A DNA stretch of 64,000 bases, from the NCBI RefSeq assembly GCF_000346465.2, contig NC_034013.1:4881791-4945790 (forward strand). The letters are read 5' to 3'. This stretch comes from Prunus persica. Its lineage: Eukaryota > Streptophyta > Magnoliopsida > Rosales > Rosaceae. The first letter of the stretch is position 1, and each line of letters opens with the position of its first letter. The notes under the pieces are model-generated. The model was not told where the DNA came from and ran no database searches. It saw only the letters and a list, made by a program, of their open reading frames with translations. Positions 1 to 9,698 of the stretch are shown here, piece after piece. The position numbers were made by a program, and so were the translations under genes.

Positions 1-875
1 TGAGAAGATCAGATTTCTATTTTTTCTCTATACCTCAATTCTCTCTACAATTTCTTCTAGATTTATAACACAAATTGGATTAGGAGAATGTACCCACAAT
101 CTGGTCAACCACGTTTTGGCCTCAAATCTCCTCCAAATCTGACCTCAAATCGTGCCCCTTCCCTCCCCACCACCACAAACAAAAACAAAAAAACAAAAAA
201 CAAAAAACAAAAAGCTAAAGCCTCTCCAACATTTTTTTTTCGTTGGAACCCTCAATTTTGTGATAATTTGAACTTTACAAATTACTTGGAACCCTCCGTA
301 ATTTGTTGTACATAAAATGTTTATCCTAATTAATTATTAATAAGTTTGGTCTAGAAGAAATGGTATTAATTTATAAACTAATAATCTCATATCCGAAGTC
401 ATATTACACTATGACAGTTTGTGAGTAAACATCCTCCATCATCCTATCCTAACTTTGGCTATAAAAAAATCTCCTCGTTGGGTAGCTTTTCGTTGTGTTG
501 TGCCCATATACGTAATTGCTGCCGTCATCAGCAATAATTCTAAGTCCTTTGGAAAGACCTAAAGTTTGTAAACGAATAAAAAGCAAATTAATAAAAAGCA
601 TAAAGAAAAGTGAAGGTAGTAACTTTTATTTTAAAAAAACACAAACGAAGGGACCGCAGGTGTAGCTAGTGCACCACTGTTGGTCTTGAATAAAATCGAT
701 ATACCACTGATCTATACAAACACTTACTGTTCTATGCACAGGAATTTATATTTTTCTTTCACCAATACGTAAATAATGTTATACACATGTCAACATGTAA
801 TTTGTGTGTTAGAAGAGTAAACAGATGTTCTTTTTCTATATATATGTGTGTGTGCTTGAGGAGTGCATGCAGCAC
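1..875. other. Upstream flank of the RALF-like cluster
   Basis: No gene is seen in the first 580 bases. From about 586 to 875 the sequence resembles the promoter and leader of the downstream RALF-like copies. It shares a 'gtagtaac..tttaat' stretch, 'agggaccgca', a TATA run near 838-846 and the leader words 'gaggagtgcatgcagca'. This is the remnant promoter of copy 1, now cut off from its coding part by the LINE fragment that follows. Confidence 0.55.
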
Positions 876-877
876 AA

Positions 878-1862
878 GAAGCTATGTGCCTTGTCCCCTG
901 TATGCCCCATTTGTGAGCAAGCTGAGGAATCTATTGAACACACTTTATTCCTATGTCCCTGGACTTAACTGGTGTGGTTTGGCTCCCCTCTCAACTATAG
1001 GGTGGACTCCCAAAGGTTTTCAACCATAGACGTGTGGTTTCAAAACGTGGCTAAGGATCTGCCCCGAAGTGAGAAAGAGAGGATTCTTACCATTGTGAGC
1101 TTTTTCCTGTGGGAGATATGGAAAACCCGGTGCAAAGTCATTTTCGAAGGCCAGAAGATTGATCCCCTTATTGTGATTAATAATGCTAATAGGGCTGCTC
1201 TTGAATACCAGGCCTTCACGTTTAAAATCGCTGGACATAGTTATGCTCGCATGGACAGTCGTGCCTCTTGGTGCCCTCCAAGACTGGGATTTATCAAGGT
1301 CAATATCGATGGAGCGTGGGCCGACGCTGCTAGTTCGGCAGGTTTTGGGGTGATCTTGCGTGACTCAACTGGTGCTTTTTGTGGTGGAACAGCGGGTCCT
1401 AACTCTTGTGAGTCGGCCCTTATGTCTGAAGCCGAAGCGGCTCTTTCTGGTTTGAAGCTGGCTGCACAGTTTGGGCATCACAGAATATCTTGGCATCTGA
1501 TTCCAAAGTTTTAGTTGATGGTCTAAATGGAAAGATGGGTAATAGAGCTTGGACTATCTTGCCTATTATCAAGGACATAAGGAAGTTGGCGGCATCTTTT
1601 GTTTCTAGTGAGTGGTGCTGGGCGCCTAGAAGCCAAAATATGGCTGCACATGAAGCTGCAAAGCTTGGTAGAGGTCTGGTGGAAGCGCGATGCTGGCTCA
1701 ATAGAGCTCCACTTGCTCTCATGCACGTTCTCAATTCGGATGGTCTACCTGGTCCACCTTAGTTTGCTTGTGTTTGGGAGGGGTCCCCTTTTGTACTAAA
1801 CTGAGTGTTGGTTTAGTTTTCCGCTCCTCCCTTCAGTATTTGTTTCCTTTGTATCTTGTGCT
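878..1862 (+). mobile_element. LINE 3'-end fragment (zf-RVT and RNase H), broken
   Basis: This is a degenerate piece of a non-LTR retrotransposon ORF2. A zinc-binding block of the zf-RVT type is read near 893-962 (CPICEQAEESIEHTLFLCP). An in-frame TAA follows at 966-968, and the frame then reopens. An RNase H domain of the RVT_3 type covers about 1290-1670, with motifs VNIDGAW, SEAEAAL and ASDSK; the frame shifts near 1485. The end, ALMHVLNSDGLPGP, matches the C-terminus of the larger LINE at 44,746-56,013, so both belong to one family. No poly(A) tail or target duplication is visible here, so the piece may have arrived by rearrangement. It lies between the leader and the coding part of RALF-like copy 1. 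Confidence 0.8.
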
Positions 1863-1867
1863 TGGTC

Positions 1868-2239
1868 ATGGCCCTGCTGACCACCACAAGTCATGGCGTT
1901 AACATCAACGGTAGCGTCGTCAGCGGCGGCGGCTACTCCTCCTCTTCGAGATGTAATGGTCTCACTGCCACTGCCACGGCATGTCGTACTGCATACTCCG
2001 AGTTGGAGTTCATGTTGGACTCAGAATTCAGCATAAGGATCCTCAAGGATATTGGCGATCCCAAAATCACTTATGCCGGATTGAAGAGTGGACCGGTGTC
2101 CTGCGGCCCCCCAGGTGTTGATAAATCTGACCAGTGCCACAAGGAGGAAAACAATATCGTCCCACCAGATTGCAAGCCCAGTGCCCCCACCAATAGGAAT
2201 TGCTACCGCCATGATGAGAGAAACGCTTCCAAAGGATGA
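1868..2239 (+). pseudogene. RALF-like copy 1, 5'-truncated
   Basis: This copy is homologous to the copy at 2997 from the end of the signal peptide onward. It starts MALLTTTSHG, so the MSHSGG start and most of the hydrophobic segment are gone, replaced by LINE-derived sequence. The propeptide (CNGL...ELEFMLDSEFSIRIL) and a RALF-type core (ITYAGLKSGPVSC with four mature cysteines) are intact, giving 123 codons from the first ATG. From about 2022 on it is nearly identical to copy 2. Without a full signal peptide or its own promoter in place, secretion is doubtful. I call it a pseudogene, though it could be read from a chimeric transcript. Confidence 0.7.
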
Positions 2240-2735
2240 TAAATCTGTCAAGTGCCACCGTAACAAAAACCAAAAAGCCAAATTAGATTGCAAGGACCTC
2301 ACCAATAAGAATTGCTACGACCATGATAATAAGTAAGCCAATTACTACTGGATGGATCCATGCATTAGATCGTGTGCAAGCTTATATAAGTGGTGTTATT
2401 TTTTCTGCTTTTTAATTTCTGTGTGTACGTGGAGAGTTTGTATTGGTACGTTTCTGCATTTGGTTCTTCATTTTGTTTTATGTTTTCTTTTAAATAAAGA
2501 AGAGAGATTCGACTTAAAATTACTTCCACAGTGGGACTTGGGAATAATGCCCATTAATTAACAGAGGTCACTAATTCATTTTCTTTTAAAAAGACTTTGA
2601 ACGGATAAAAAGAAAAGGAATAAACATAGATAAAGTAGTAACCTTTAATTAAAACAGAAATGCGCAGGGACCGCAAGCCTAGTGCTTGGATTGGATGCTA
2701 GACTAGCTACTGACTGAGTCGTGAATCTCGTGGTC
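2022..2735 (+). repeat. Recent tandem duplication, unit 1 (pair at 3202-3907)
   Basis: The 3' half of copy 1 with its 3' flank is repeated almost base for base about 1,180 bp downstream. The one clear length difference is a short block, 'tgcccattaattaa' near 2548, absent from the second unit. This near-identity makes it the most recent duplication in the cluster. Confidence 0.85.
2221..2336 (+). other. Out-of-frame second cysteine module after copy 1
   Basis: Just past the TGA of copy 1, another frame encodes DDKSVKCHRNKNQKAK, then LDCKDLTNKNCYDHDNK and a stop at 2336. It parallels the end of the main ORF (DKSDQCHKEENN ... DCKPSAPTNRNCYRHDER), which indicates an internal duplication of the C-terminal cysteine segment. 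The two frames differ by one base at the AAAGGATGATAAA junction. Confidence 0.6.
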
Positions 2736-2849
2736 TATGTATATACATATAATTATTTGTGGGATTCCTTTGCTTTATATGTGACGACGACGAGTCATAT
2801 TTTCTCTCAACCGTAAAGCATATACATTATTAATCAATAATAGCGCAAA

Positions 2850-2946
2850 GAGAAAAGTTTATGGAGGGGCTAGCTGTGCTTTATACATGTGTGCAAGAAG
2901 AGTAAAGAGCCAAAGTACTTTTTCTATGTTATATATATACAGTGTT
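2850..2946 (+). promoter_or_regulatory. Promoter of RALF-like copy 2
   Basis: The block 'atggaggggctagctgtgct' followed by 'gagtaaagagccaaagtact' and a TATA box (ttatatatatac, about 2929-2940) recurs ahead of copies 3 and 5. Conservation between non-adjacent copies, together with the TATA spacing to the shared leader 'gcatgcagcag', supports a core promoter. The transcription start is inferred to lie near 2960. Confidence 0.6.
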
Positions 2947-2996
2947 TGAGGAGTGCATGCAGCAGAACAAGAAAAAAAGAACAAAAAAAACAAAAG

Positions 2997-3419
2997 ATGA
3001 GTCACTCAGGAGGAGCTATGAAGCTGATGATGGTGATGATGGCCATGGCCCTGCTCACCACAAGCCATGGCATTGGCATCCACATCAACACCAGCGTCGT
3101 CACCGGTGGCTACTCTGCCTCCCGTTGCAACGGCCTTACCGACACGGCATGCCGTATTGCTCACTCGGAGTTGGACTTTGACTTGGAGTTCATGTTGGAC
3201 TCAGAATTCAGCATAAGGATCCTCAAGGATATTGGCGATCCCAAAATCACTTATGCCGGATTGAAGAGTGGACCGGTGTCCTGCGGCCCCCCAGGTGTTG
3301 ATAAATCTGACCAGTGCCACAAGGAGGAAAACAATATCGTCCCACCAGATTGCAAGCCCAGTGCCCCCACCAATAGGAATTGCTACCGCCATGATGAGAG
3401 AAACGCTTCCAAAGGATGA
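2997..3419 (+). CDS. RALF-like secreted peptide precursor, copy 2
   Basis: The protein has 140 residues from the ATG shared with copies 3-5 (MSHSGGAMKLMM); an upstream in-frame Met at 2889 has no support in the homologues. A hydrophobic signal peptide spans about residues 7-25. The propeptide holds a cysteine pair (CNGLTDTAC) and an acidic stretch ending DLEFMLDSEFSIRIL, the same layout as the region before the S1P cleavage site of RALF precursors. Here the canonical RRxL is SIRIL, so cleavage may be lost or altered. The mature part begins ITYAGLKSGPVSC, recalling YISYxAL of RALFs, and has four cysteines, but it lacks the usual RALF C-terminal spacing. RALF peptides signal at the cell surface through CrRLK1L receptor kinases and LLG co-receptors. 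The divergent motifs suggest the RALF group lacking RRxL and YISY. The family assignment is mine, from motif order. Confidence 0.75.
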   Translation: MSHSGGAMKLMMVMMAMALLTTSHGIGIHINTSVVTGGYSASRCNGLTDTACRIAHSELDFDLEFMLDSEFSIRILKDIGDPKITYAGLKSGPVSCGPPGVDKSDQCHKEENNIVPPDCKPSAPTNRNCYRHDERNASKG

Positions 3420-3516
3420 TAAATCTGTCAAGTGCCACCGTAACAAAAACAAAAAAGCCAAATCAGATTGCAAGGACCTCACCAATAAGAATTGCTACGA
3501 CCATGATAATAAGTAA
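3401..3516 (+). other. Out-of-frame second cysteine module after copy 2
   Basis: This is the counterpart of the module after copy 1, also out of frame with the main ORF and ending at 3516. The sequence DDKSVKCHRNKNKKAK then SDCKDLTNKNCYDHDNK keeps three cysteines in the same order as the main C-terminus. Because both copies share the same frame break, the break predates their duplication. Confidence 0.6.
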
Positions 3517-3935
3517 GCCAATTACTACTGGATGGATCCATGCATTAGATCGTGTGCAAGCTTATATAAGTGGTGTTATTTTTTCTGCTTTTTAATTTCT
3601 GTGTGTACGTGGAGAGTTTGTATTGGTACGTTTCTGCGTTTGGTTCTTCATTTTGTTTTATGTTTTCTTTTAAATAAAGAAGAGAGATTCGACTTAAAAT
3701 TACTTCCACAGTGGGACTTGGGAATAACAGAGGTCACTAATTCATTTTCTTTTAAAAAGACTTTGAACGGATAAAAAGAAAAGGAATAAACATAGATAAA
3801 GTAGTAACCTTTAATTAAAACACAAATGCGCAGGGACCGCAAGCCTAGTGCTTGGATTGGATGCTAGGCTAGCTACTGACTGAGTCGTGAATCGCGTGGT
3901 CTGTCTGTATATATAATAATAGCGCAAAAAGAAAA

Positions 3936-4006
3936 GTTTATGGAGGGGCCTAGCTGTGCTTTGTATGAAGACTACAGAGCCAAGTACTTCTATTTATAGT
4001 GGCTTT
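3936..4006 (+). promoter_or_regulatory. Promoter of RALF-like copy 3
   Basis: It carries the conserved block 'tatggaggggcctagctgtg', then 'agagccaagtacttc', then a TATA element 'tatttatag' near 3990-3998, with the leader 'gtgcagcagaaaaag' before the ATG. Confidence 0.6.
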
Positions 4007-4047
4007 GAGGACTGTGTGCAGCAGAAAAAGAACAAAAAAAACAAAAG

Positions 4048-4446
4048 ATGAGTCACTCAGGAGGAGCTATGAAGCTGATGATGATGATGATGGCCATGGC
4101 ACTGCTCACCACAAGCCATGGCATTGGCATCCACATCAACACCAGCGTCGTCACCGGTGGCTACTCTGCCTCCCGTTGCAACGGCCTTACCGACACGGCA
4201 TGCCGGATTGCTCACTCGGAGTTGGACTTTGACTTGGAGTTCATGTTGGACTCGGAATTCAGCATAAGGCTCCTCCAGACAAATGACGCTCATCTTTCTC
4301 TGGAGTCGTTAGTTGCAACGAAAGCTGTGTCCTGTAACCGAGTGGGGAATACAGATAGCTGCCATGACAAGGGAAACAAAATACCCATTCCAGACAACTG
4401 CAAGAAGGAACCCACCCTTAAGGGTTGCTACAAACATCCCCCCTAA
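4048..4446 (+). CDS. RALF-like secreted peptide precursor, copy 3
   Basis: The protein has 132 residues. The signal peptide and propeptide are almost the same as in copy 2 (MSHSGGAMKLMM..., CNGLTDTAC, DLEFMLDSEFSIRLL). After SIRLL the mature region diverges sharply: QTNDAHLSLESL replaces the YISY-like stretch, then four cysteines follow in AVSCNRVGNTDSC and DNCKKEPTLKGCYKH. Cysteine number and order are kept while most intervening residues change, the pattern of a fast-evolving secreted peptide. It has its own TATA promoter and is the last member of the tight 1868-4446 group. It probably encodes a working peptide, but its receptor cannot be deduced. Confidence 0.75.
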   Translation: MSHSGGAMKLMMMMMAMALLTTSHGIGIHINTSVVTGGYSASRCNGLTDTACRIAHSELDFDLEFMLDSEFSIRLLQTNDAHLSLESLVATKAVSCNRVGNTDSCHDKGNKIPIPDNCKKEPTLKGCYKHPP

Positions 4447-4479
4447 ACCCTAAATCAGCCGCTACTACTACTACTACTG

Positions 4480-7400
4480 GTGTCTTTTGTTTCGTTCTGC
4501 TTCTTAATTTCTGTGTACGTTTGTGTGCTTTTGATTCTCTCTCTTTTTTTTTTCTTTTTTTCTTTTTTAATTAAGAAAGGGGATTCAGACTTGGGATGTT
4601 TTGTATCATTTAGAAGAACTAGTTGGTTGGTTCTTCAAATATTTGTGTGCTGTAATCGTGTTAACCAATTTCAAGTCTATATGATTTACTCTTTCTTTTC
4701 AATGTCGGAAAAATAAAACATTACAACTTTTTTGTGTATCTGGTACAATCGTACAAATCGGTTTGGGCAAGAGTACATTTCTGTGAAACTTCATGAAAAT
4801 TATTACAAGAGTACATTCTTCGCGAGAAATTATTAAGTGATATTTGATATTGATTAGTCTTTTTTTCATATATGATTTCTGGATTCATTAGTTAACTTGC
4901 TTTAGGATTCTACATTACTTTAGCATATTTCTCTTTATCCTCTTTTTTCACTTTGTCAGACAACAGCAACAAAAGAAAAAGCAAAAGCTATCATGTTGAC
5001 AGTGATTCTTGTAGAATAGTGTAGAAAAAAACCACGTACTATAAAAAAAGAAAAAAATGTCTACCGACCATACTACTTACGCCACGTACAGGCAACTCCT
5101 TGCTTTATAAAAAAAGAAAAAAAAAACCACGTACTTTTATGTTCATTAATTAATTGAAAACACCCACCAAACTTACCGAAAATGTCATGTAGAAATGTCT
5201 ACCTACCATACTATTTACACCACAGCAACTCTAAACACATTAACTCCTCTCCCTTCGCATGTGAAATTCCCCACTGCGAATAGCGAGGCAACTGTGAATG
5301 ATGATGACATTGGAGATCATGATGGCTCATGATTGCCTTGAAAGAGTACCCTAGGCCTATTGATATCTAATAAGGATAACATTATTTTATAATATTAAGT
5401 CAATCATAGTATGTTATGTGTAATAATTTTTTTACTTAGTATATTGTGATTGGTCGGGGAGAGCAAAACAGTGCTATTCCCATTTCACACAAGTTTTTCT
5501 GTCAAGTGAAAGTATTAAATTTTAGAGGATATACAAGTTTCAAGTAGTGTGTCAAACAGAGTTGTGAAGACCAATATGAAAATCGTAAAATTTGATGGAA
5601 AACGAAATGTTATTAACTCATGCCTTATTTGGGGATATAATCATGGGAGATTCACTATTATACCAAATATAAGGGTCCAAATTATAGAAAAAGTATAAAA
5701 TGGACTTTAGGAACACACCCAAAGCCTATTTACAACATAACAAAAAAGCTTTTAACTTTTTATAAATTACAAAACTGCCATCGATTTTTTAAAACAAGCC
5801 CAACCTCAAAACCTCATAAAAAAACCCAAAACACTCAATAGACATCAAAGTAATTTAATAATCAAAATTAAATTCAATAGGGCCAGTTGTCATTTTTGGG
5901 GTTTTTTTTTTGGTTTGTTTATAGAAATTAAATGATGCAGGGTTTATATATAATTGTTTGGGTCTAAGAAATTCCACACGCCAGTCCATTTCTCACAAAG
6001 AGGCCCACAAAACAGAAAAGAAAAGAAGACTGGGCCTTGACTCCGGAAAGTAGCCAATCAACATAAGAGGCCCACGTCTTTTTGAAAGATAGCAGAGTTT
6101 TTAAGAGAAACAAAAATAAATAAATCAAATTACCAATTAAATGGTAATTCATCACCAAGTAGGTCGATAAATTTATAAGAAGAATTGGATTGGACCCAGC
6201 TTCCAAATTCTCACCATTGATCTCGATCCCAGAAACAAAGTCAGCAGATTCTTTTTTTTGGAAAAATCTATTTTCAAAAAACTTATGTGACTACCTGACT
6301 TTGAAGAAAGAAAAATCTCAACTATTACAGAGAAGCTGACAGAGAAGTTAATGAAGGCAAGTATAAAAGAGAGACGTCTCTGAATCTTTTCAGGCAAAAG
6401 ATCAAAATCCTTTTCTATATACAGAAAAATTCTGCATCAGAGCAGGTATCATTTCCAATGGATAAGCAGACTACATTTTCTAAAGAGATAAGTAGGGAGC
6501 AGGGAGTTGTTCATCAGGAAAATCAAACTAACCATCAAACTATAAATATGAGAAGAGATGAACAGATCAAGGATAGCCAAAAATCAATCAAAACAAAAAC
6601 TCTCAAGACCACAATTGACAAAATGATCACTTGATCTCAAAAGCCTTCAAACACTGAAGCAACCTCATTGAGCCATAATAAACAAGTCAGCTATAATTCA
6701 AAATCTCTTATCAGTTTAGTTCAGAGAAATAGTTATACAAAGCGAGACTTCTCTCGTTACAAATTTGGTTCAGCATAAGCCAAGTCAAGCAGAGTCCAGG
6801 TTTTTACAAATATGAAAACCTCAACAAATTTATGGAAAGCCCTGATCAAGCAGAACAGGTACTACAGTGCAGTTCCAGCTCAGTAATCATCAGATCCAGC
6901 TACTTCTACCCCTTTCAGACTGAAGAGTCTCCAATTCTGCCTGTTCAAAAAGCCTCACAGGGCTTGAAATAGATTAAAGCTTTGCCAAACTCGAACGTTG
7001 ATATCAATTTACAACTGAAACTTGACAGTTGAAGGTGTTGATGGTCCAATTTAGCACAGACATACCCAGTCCAGTCCAGATCAAAAGTAGCTATACAGGC
7101 AGAAATTGAAGTCCAACGCTCTTATGTCGTTTTTAGAGTTGGTCTTTTCCTTTCTGAGCTTTGTAAAAGGTAGTTCTGCCTGAAACAATTCACTTTCTTA
7201 TCATTTATTCTGGCCAGAACTATCAGTTTTGTACTGTGAAAATTAGTGAAGTTCTTACCAGTATAAGGCAATAAAAGAACTTACTTGGGAGATATTCATC
7301 ACCCAAATTCACAAATCGCTTGTTTAGAAATTAATAACTTAGGGCGCAAGTTATCTATTTTAAGGGAGTCTGCTAGGATTTTTATTGCTAGCATGACACG

Positions 7401-8135
7401 CTCATACACAAAAGAAAGTTGACTTGTTGACCACAAATGATTTTCAAGCAAATGGGAAACTTTACCCTACCATCACAGGAACAAATCAAAAAATAAGTGA
7501 ATAATAATGCTAAAAATAGATATATGACTAAATATCTCTAAAATCATTTGCCGCAAAAGAAGATGTTTGACATCACACAATATAAAAAAGATGAGTGCAA
7601 TTGTCAGTACATTATCTCTTGAATTGCATACCTGAGCATTTTCTGATTTTTTATGATACCTCTCTTGTGTTTTTTCCTGTTATTGAATCAAGTTAAGGTA
7701 TTTTTTTCAAAAATAAAAATAAAAATCTTTTAAATCGAAAAATAGTGGGGCTCAACAAATTATGCTTAAGAGTCATTTTGATATGAAATACTATAATCCT
7801 AAAGCTACAATCCTCGCCCTCATCTCTTCCACAAGTCTAGCCATCTAACCTTTGGTTTTTGACGCTAGATTCATAACATGTGAACTAAGGTATAGAAAGT
7901 TCCATTTTGAAAGTTGAGGGATTTTCTCAAGTTGATACAAAGTTCAGGACCATAGCTTCTAAAAAGTTTTTGTCAATATATATAGGCACTGTGGTCCAGC
8001 CAAGTTGAGCCCATGCAGAGCGTGACGTGAACTGAGACCATTACGAGAAAAAAAATTGGTCACTCTCATTTCTCACTTCCATTTCTTTCTTGATGGTTCA
8101 TTGTGATAATGCTCTTATTTTGACAAAATATATAC
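4480..8135 (+). repeat. Duplicated flank, block A (pair: block B, 10,130-11,850)
   Basis: The DNA after copy 3 reappears after copy 5 in the same order: the 3' UTR, 'agaagaactagttggttggt', 'ccaccaaacttaccgaaaat', 'tggagatcatgatggctcat', 'gccttatttggggatataat', and 'cacttccatttctttcttga'. Block A holds extra DNA at 4745-5090 and a 1.9-kb insertion at 5645-7541 that block B lacks. No coding sequence is seen in either block. Confidence 0.8.
5645..7541. mobile_element. 1.9-kb insertion in block A, class unknown
   Basis: Block B carries the uninterrupted site 'gggatataatcatttgccg'. Here the same site is split by 1,897 bp, with AATCAT on both sides (5639-5644 and 7542-7547), a 6-bp target-duplication pattern. 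The ends (GGGAGATTCAC... and ...AAATATCTCTA) show only weak inverted similarity. I see no transposase or reverse transcriptase. The 6,100-7,200 part reads, on the minus strand, like non-coding transcript sequence, possibly captured host DNA. The superfamily is undetermined. Confidence 0.65.
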
Positions 8136-8174
8136 AGTGCTTTGATGAGTGCATGCAGCAGAAAAAGAAAAAGG

Positions 8175-8581
8175 ATGAGTCACTCAGGAGGAGCTATGAA
8201 GCTGATGATGGTGATGATGGCCATGGCCCTGCTCACCACAAGCCATGGCATTGGCTACCACATTAACACCAGCGTCGTCACCGGCGGCTATTCTGCCTCC
8301 CTGTGCAACGGCCTCACCTACACGGCGTGCCGGATTGCACACTCTGAGTTGGACTTTGACTTGGAGTTCATATTGGATTTAGAATTCAGCCTAAGGATCC
8401 TCAAGGTCAAGGGTGACAGTTCCAATCCCACTACTATAATCAAAACAACGAGGAAAGGCTGCGTCCTGCAACCGAGTTGGTAACCAAGATCCCTGCCACG
8501 GTAGGTAACGAAAACCAAAATGCCACACCAGAGCACTGCAAGGAGGAACCCACCAATAAGACTTGCTGGAAACATTTCTAA
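8175..8581 (+). pseudogene. RALF-like copy 4, frameshifted
   Basis: The signal peptide and propeptide are intact (MSHSGGAMKLMM..., CNGLTYTAC, DLEFILDLEFSLRIL). Extra bases near 8449-8460, relative to copy 3, then shift the frame to a stop at 8483. The cysteine core AASCNRVGNQDPC is readable in another frame. A second shift at the 'ggtaggtaac' stretch near 8500 is needed to reach EHCKEEPTNKTCWKHF and the stop at 8581. The conserved promoter block of copies 2, 3 and 5 is missing; only a TATA-like 'aaatatatacagtg' and the leader remain. It is probably a dead copy. Confidence 0.8.
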
Positions 8582-9194
8582 ATCAAATATTTGGCCGCTA
8601 CTACCACTGGTGTCCTTTTTTTTTTGTTTGCTTCTTTCTGCTTCTTAGTATTTGGTGCCCTACTCATCAGGGTCAGTTTAATTTCTGTGTACGTTTGTGT
8701 GCTTTTGATTCTCCTTTTAAAAATTATTTGTTTTATTAAGGGAGTGAAAAGATTCGAAATTGGGATCTTTTGTATTATTTAGAAGAACGAGTTGGTTGGT
8801 TCTTCAAATACTCGTGTGCTGTAATCTGTATTAACCAAGTTCAAGTCTATATGAATTACCTTTTTATGAATTTCAAGTCTATTTGGTATCATGAGAGCTT
8901 GAATTCAGACCAATTGAGAGCGCACCAAAAATCTAGACCAATCGAACTAACACCCTATTAGTGATTTTAATACTTTAATTGAGATATTTACATTTAAATG
9001 AAGAAAACATGTACACCTATTATTTTTATATGAGTGATATGCCTAGAAGGATGACACTCCTAAACTCTAAACCCTAAACCCCACTACATAAATAACGAGT
9101 ACTTATTATGGCTTATGAATAAGACGTGTGCCTATGAAGTAACTTGGCTATTATGTAAGTTATATATATATATATATATATATAATATTACTTA
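8582..9194. other. Intergenic, no gene seen
   Basis: It begins with a 3' UTR-like region shared with the other copies (gtgcttttgattctc, then gtgctgtaatc...ttaacca). The rest is AT-rich, with a (TA)n run near 9162-9184. No coding potential is recognised. Confidence 0.5.
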
Positions 9195-9377
9195 CAGTCC
9201 CGATCTCTTGGACCACAGGAGTCCAAGAGATTGTGGTCACCCACCGTTGGATATTAATTCAATGGTTGAAAAAAGTTTTTTAAAATGAGTGCAAGAGTGA
9301 GTGAACCGTTGAATTTACATCCAACGGTGAGTGACCACAAATTTCTTGGACCCCTGTAGTCCAAGAGATCAGGACTG
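9195..9377. mobile_element. MITE, Mutator-like, 183 bp (copy 1)
   Basis: The whole element is a near-palindrome. The terminal inverted repeats begin CAGTCCCGATCTCTTGGACC and run about 46 bp to TGTGGTCAC, and a second inverted pair (CCACCGTTGGAT / ATCCAACGGTGAG) lies inside. A perfect 10-bp direct repeat ATATTACTTA flanks it (9185-9194 and 9378-9387). A 9-11 bp target duplication fits the Mutator superfamily. It has no coding capacity. Confidence 0.85.
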
Positions 9378-9566
9378 ATATTACTTAATACATGTACCTA
9401 TCTTTCTAATAATGTAATTAATTTTTTATTATAAATAATGTATCTATTTTTTTATTTATATAAATGATGAAACTCATAAAGACTGGTTATAACTGTGTTG
9501 TAAGGAGTCATTTTCTCTTAACTGTAAAACATATACATTATTCAATCAATAATAGCTCAAAATGAA

Positions 9567-9645
9567 ATGTTTATGGAGGGGCCTAGCTGTGCTTTGTATG
9601 AAGAGTAAAGATCCAAGTACTTCTTCTCTATATATATAGACGACA
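9567..9645 (+). promoter_or_regulatory. Promoter of RALF-like copy 5
   Basis: It holds the conserved block 'tatggaggggcctagctgtg' and 'gaagagtaaagatccaagta', then the TATA box 'ctatatatataga' near 9628-9640, followed by the leader 'actgcatgcagcagaaaaag'. The match to the copy 2 and 3 promoters is clear. Confidence 0.6.
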
Positions 9646-9698
9646 GTGCTTTTAGGACTGCATGCAGCAGAAAAAGAAAACAAAAACAAAAACAAAAG

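Noticed and set aside
2889..2996. Upstream in-frame extension of RALF-like copy 2
   Set aside because: The extra residues come from the promoter and leader (TATA box included) and are not shared by copies 3-5, which all start at MSHSGG or MSDSGG.
5964..6397. Overlapping minus-strand ORFs of 74-80 codons
   Set aside because: Hydrophobic and low-complexity from AT-rich DNA inside the insertion; no start context or homologue recognised.
5645..7547. Helitron interpretation of the 1.9-kb insertion
   Set aside because: The end reads CTCTAA but there is no 3' hairpin, no A|T insertion point, and a 6-bp direct repeat is present.
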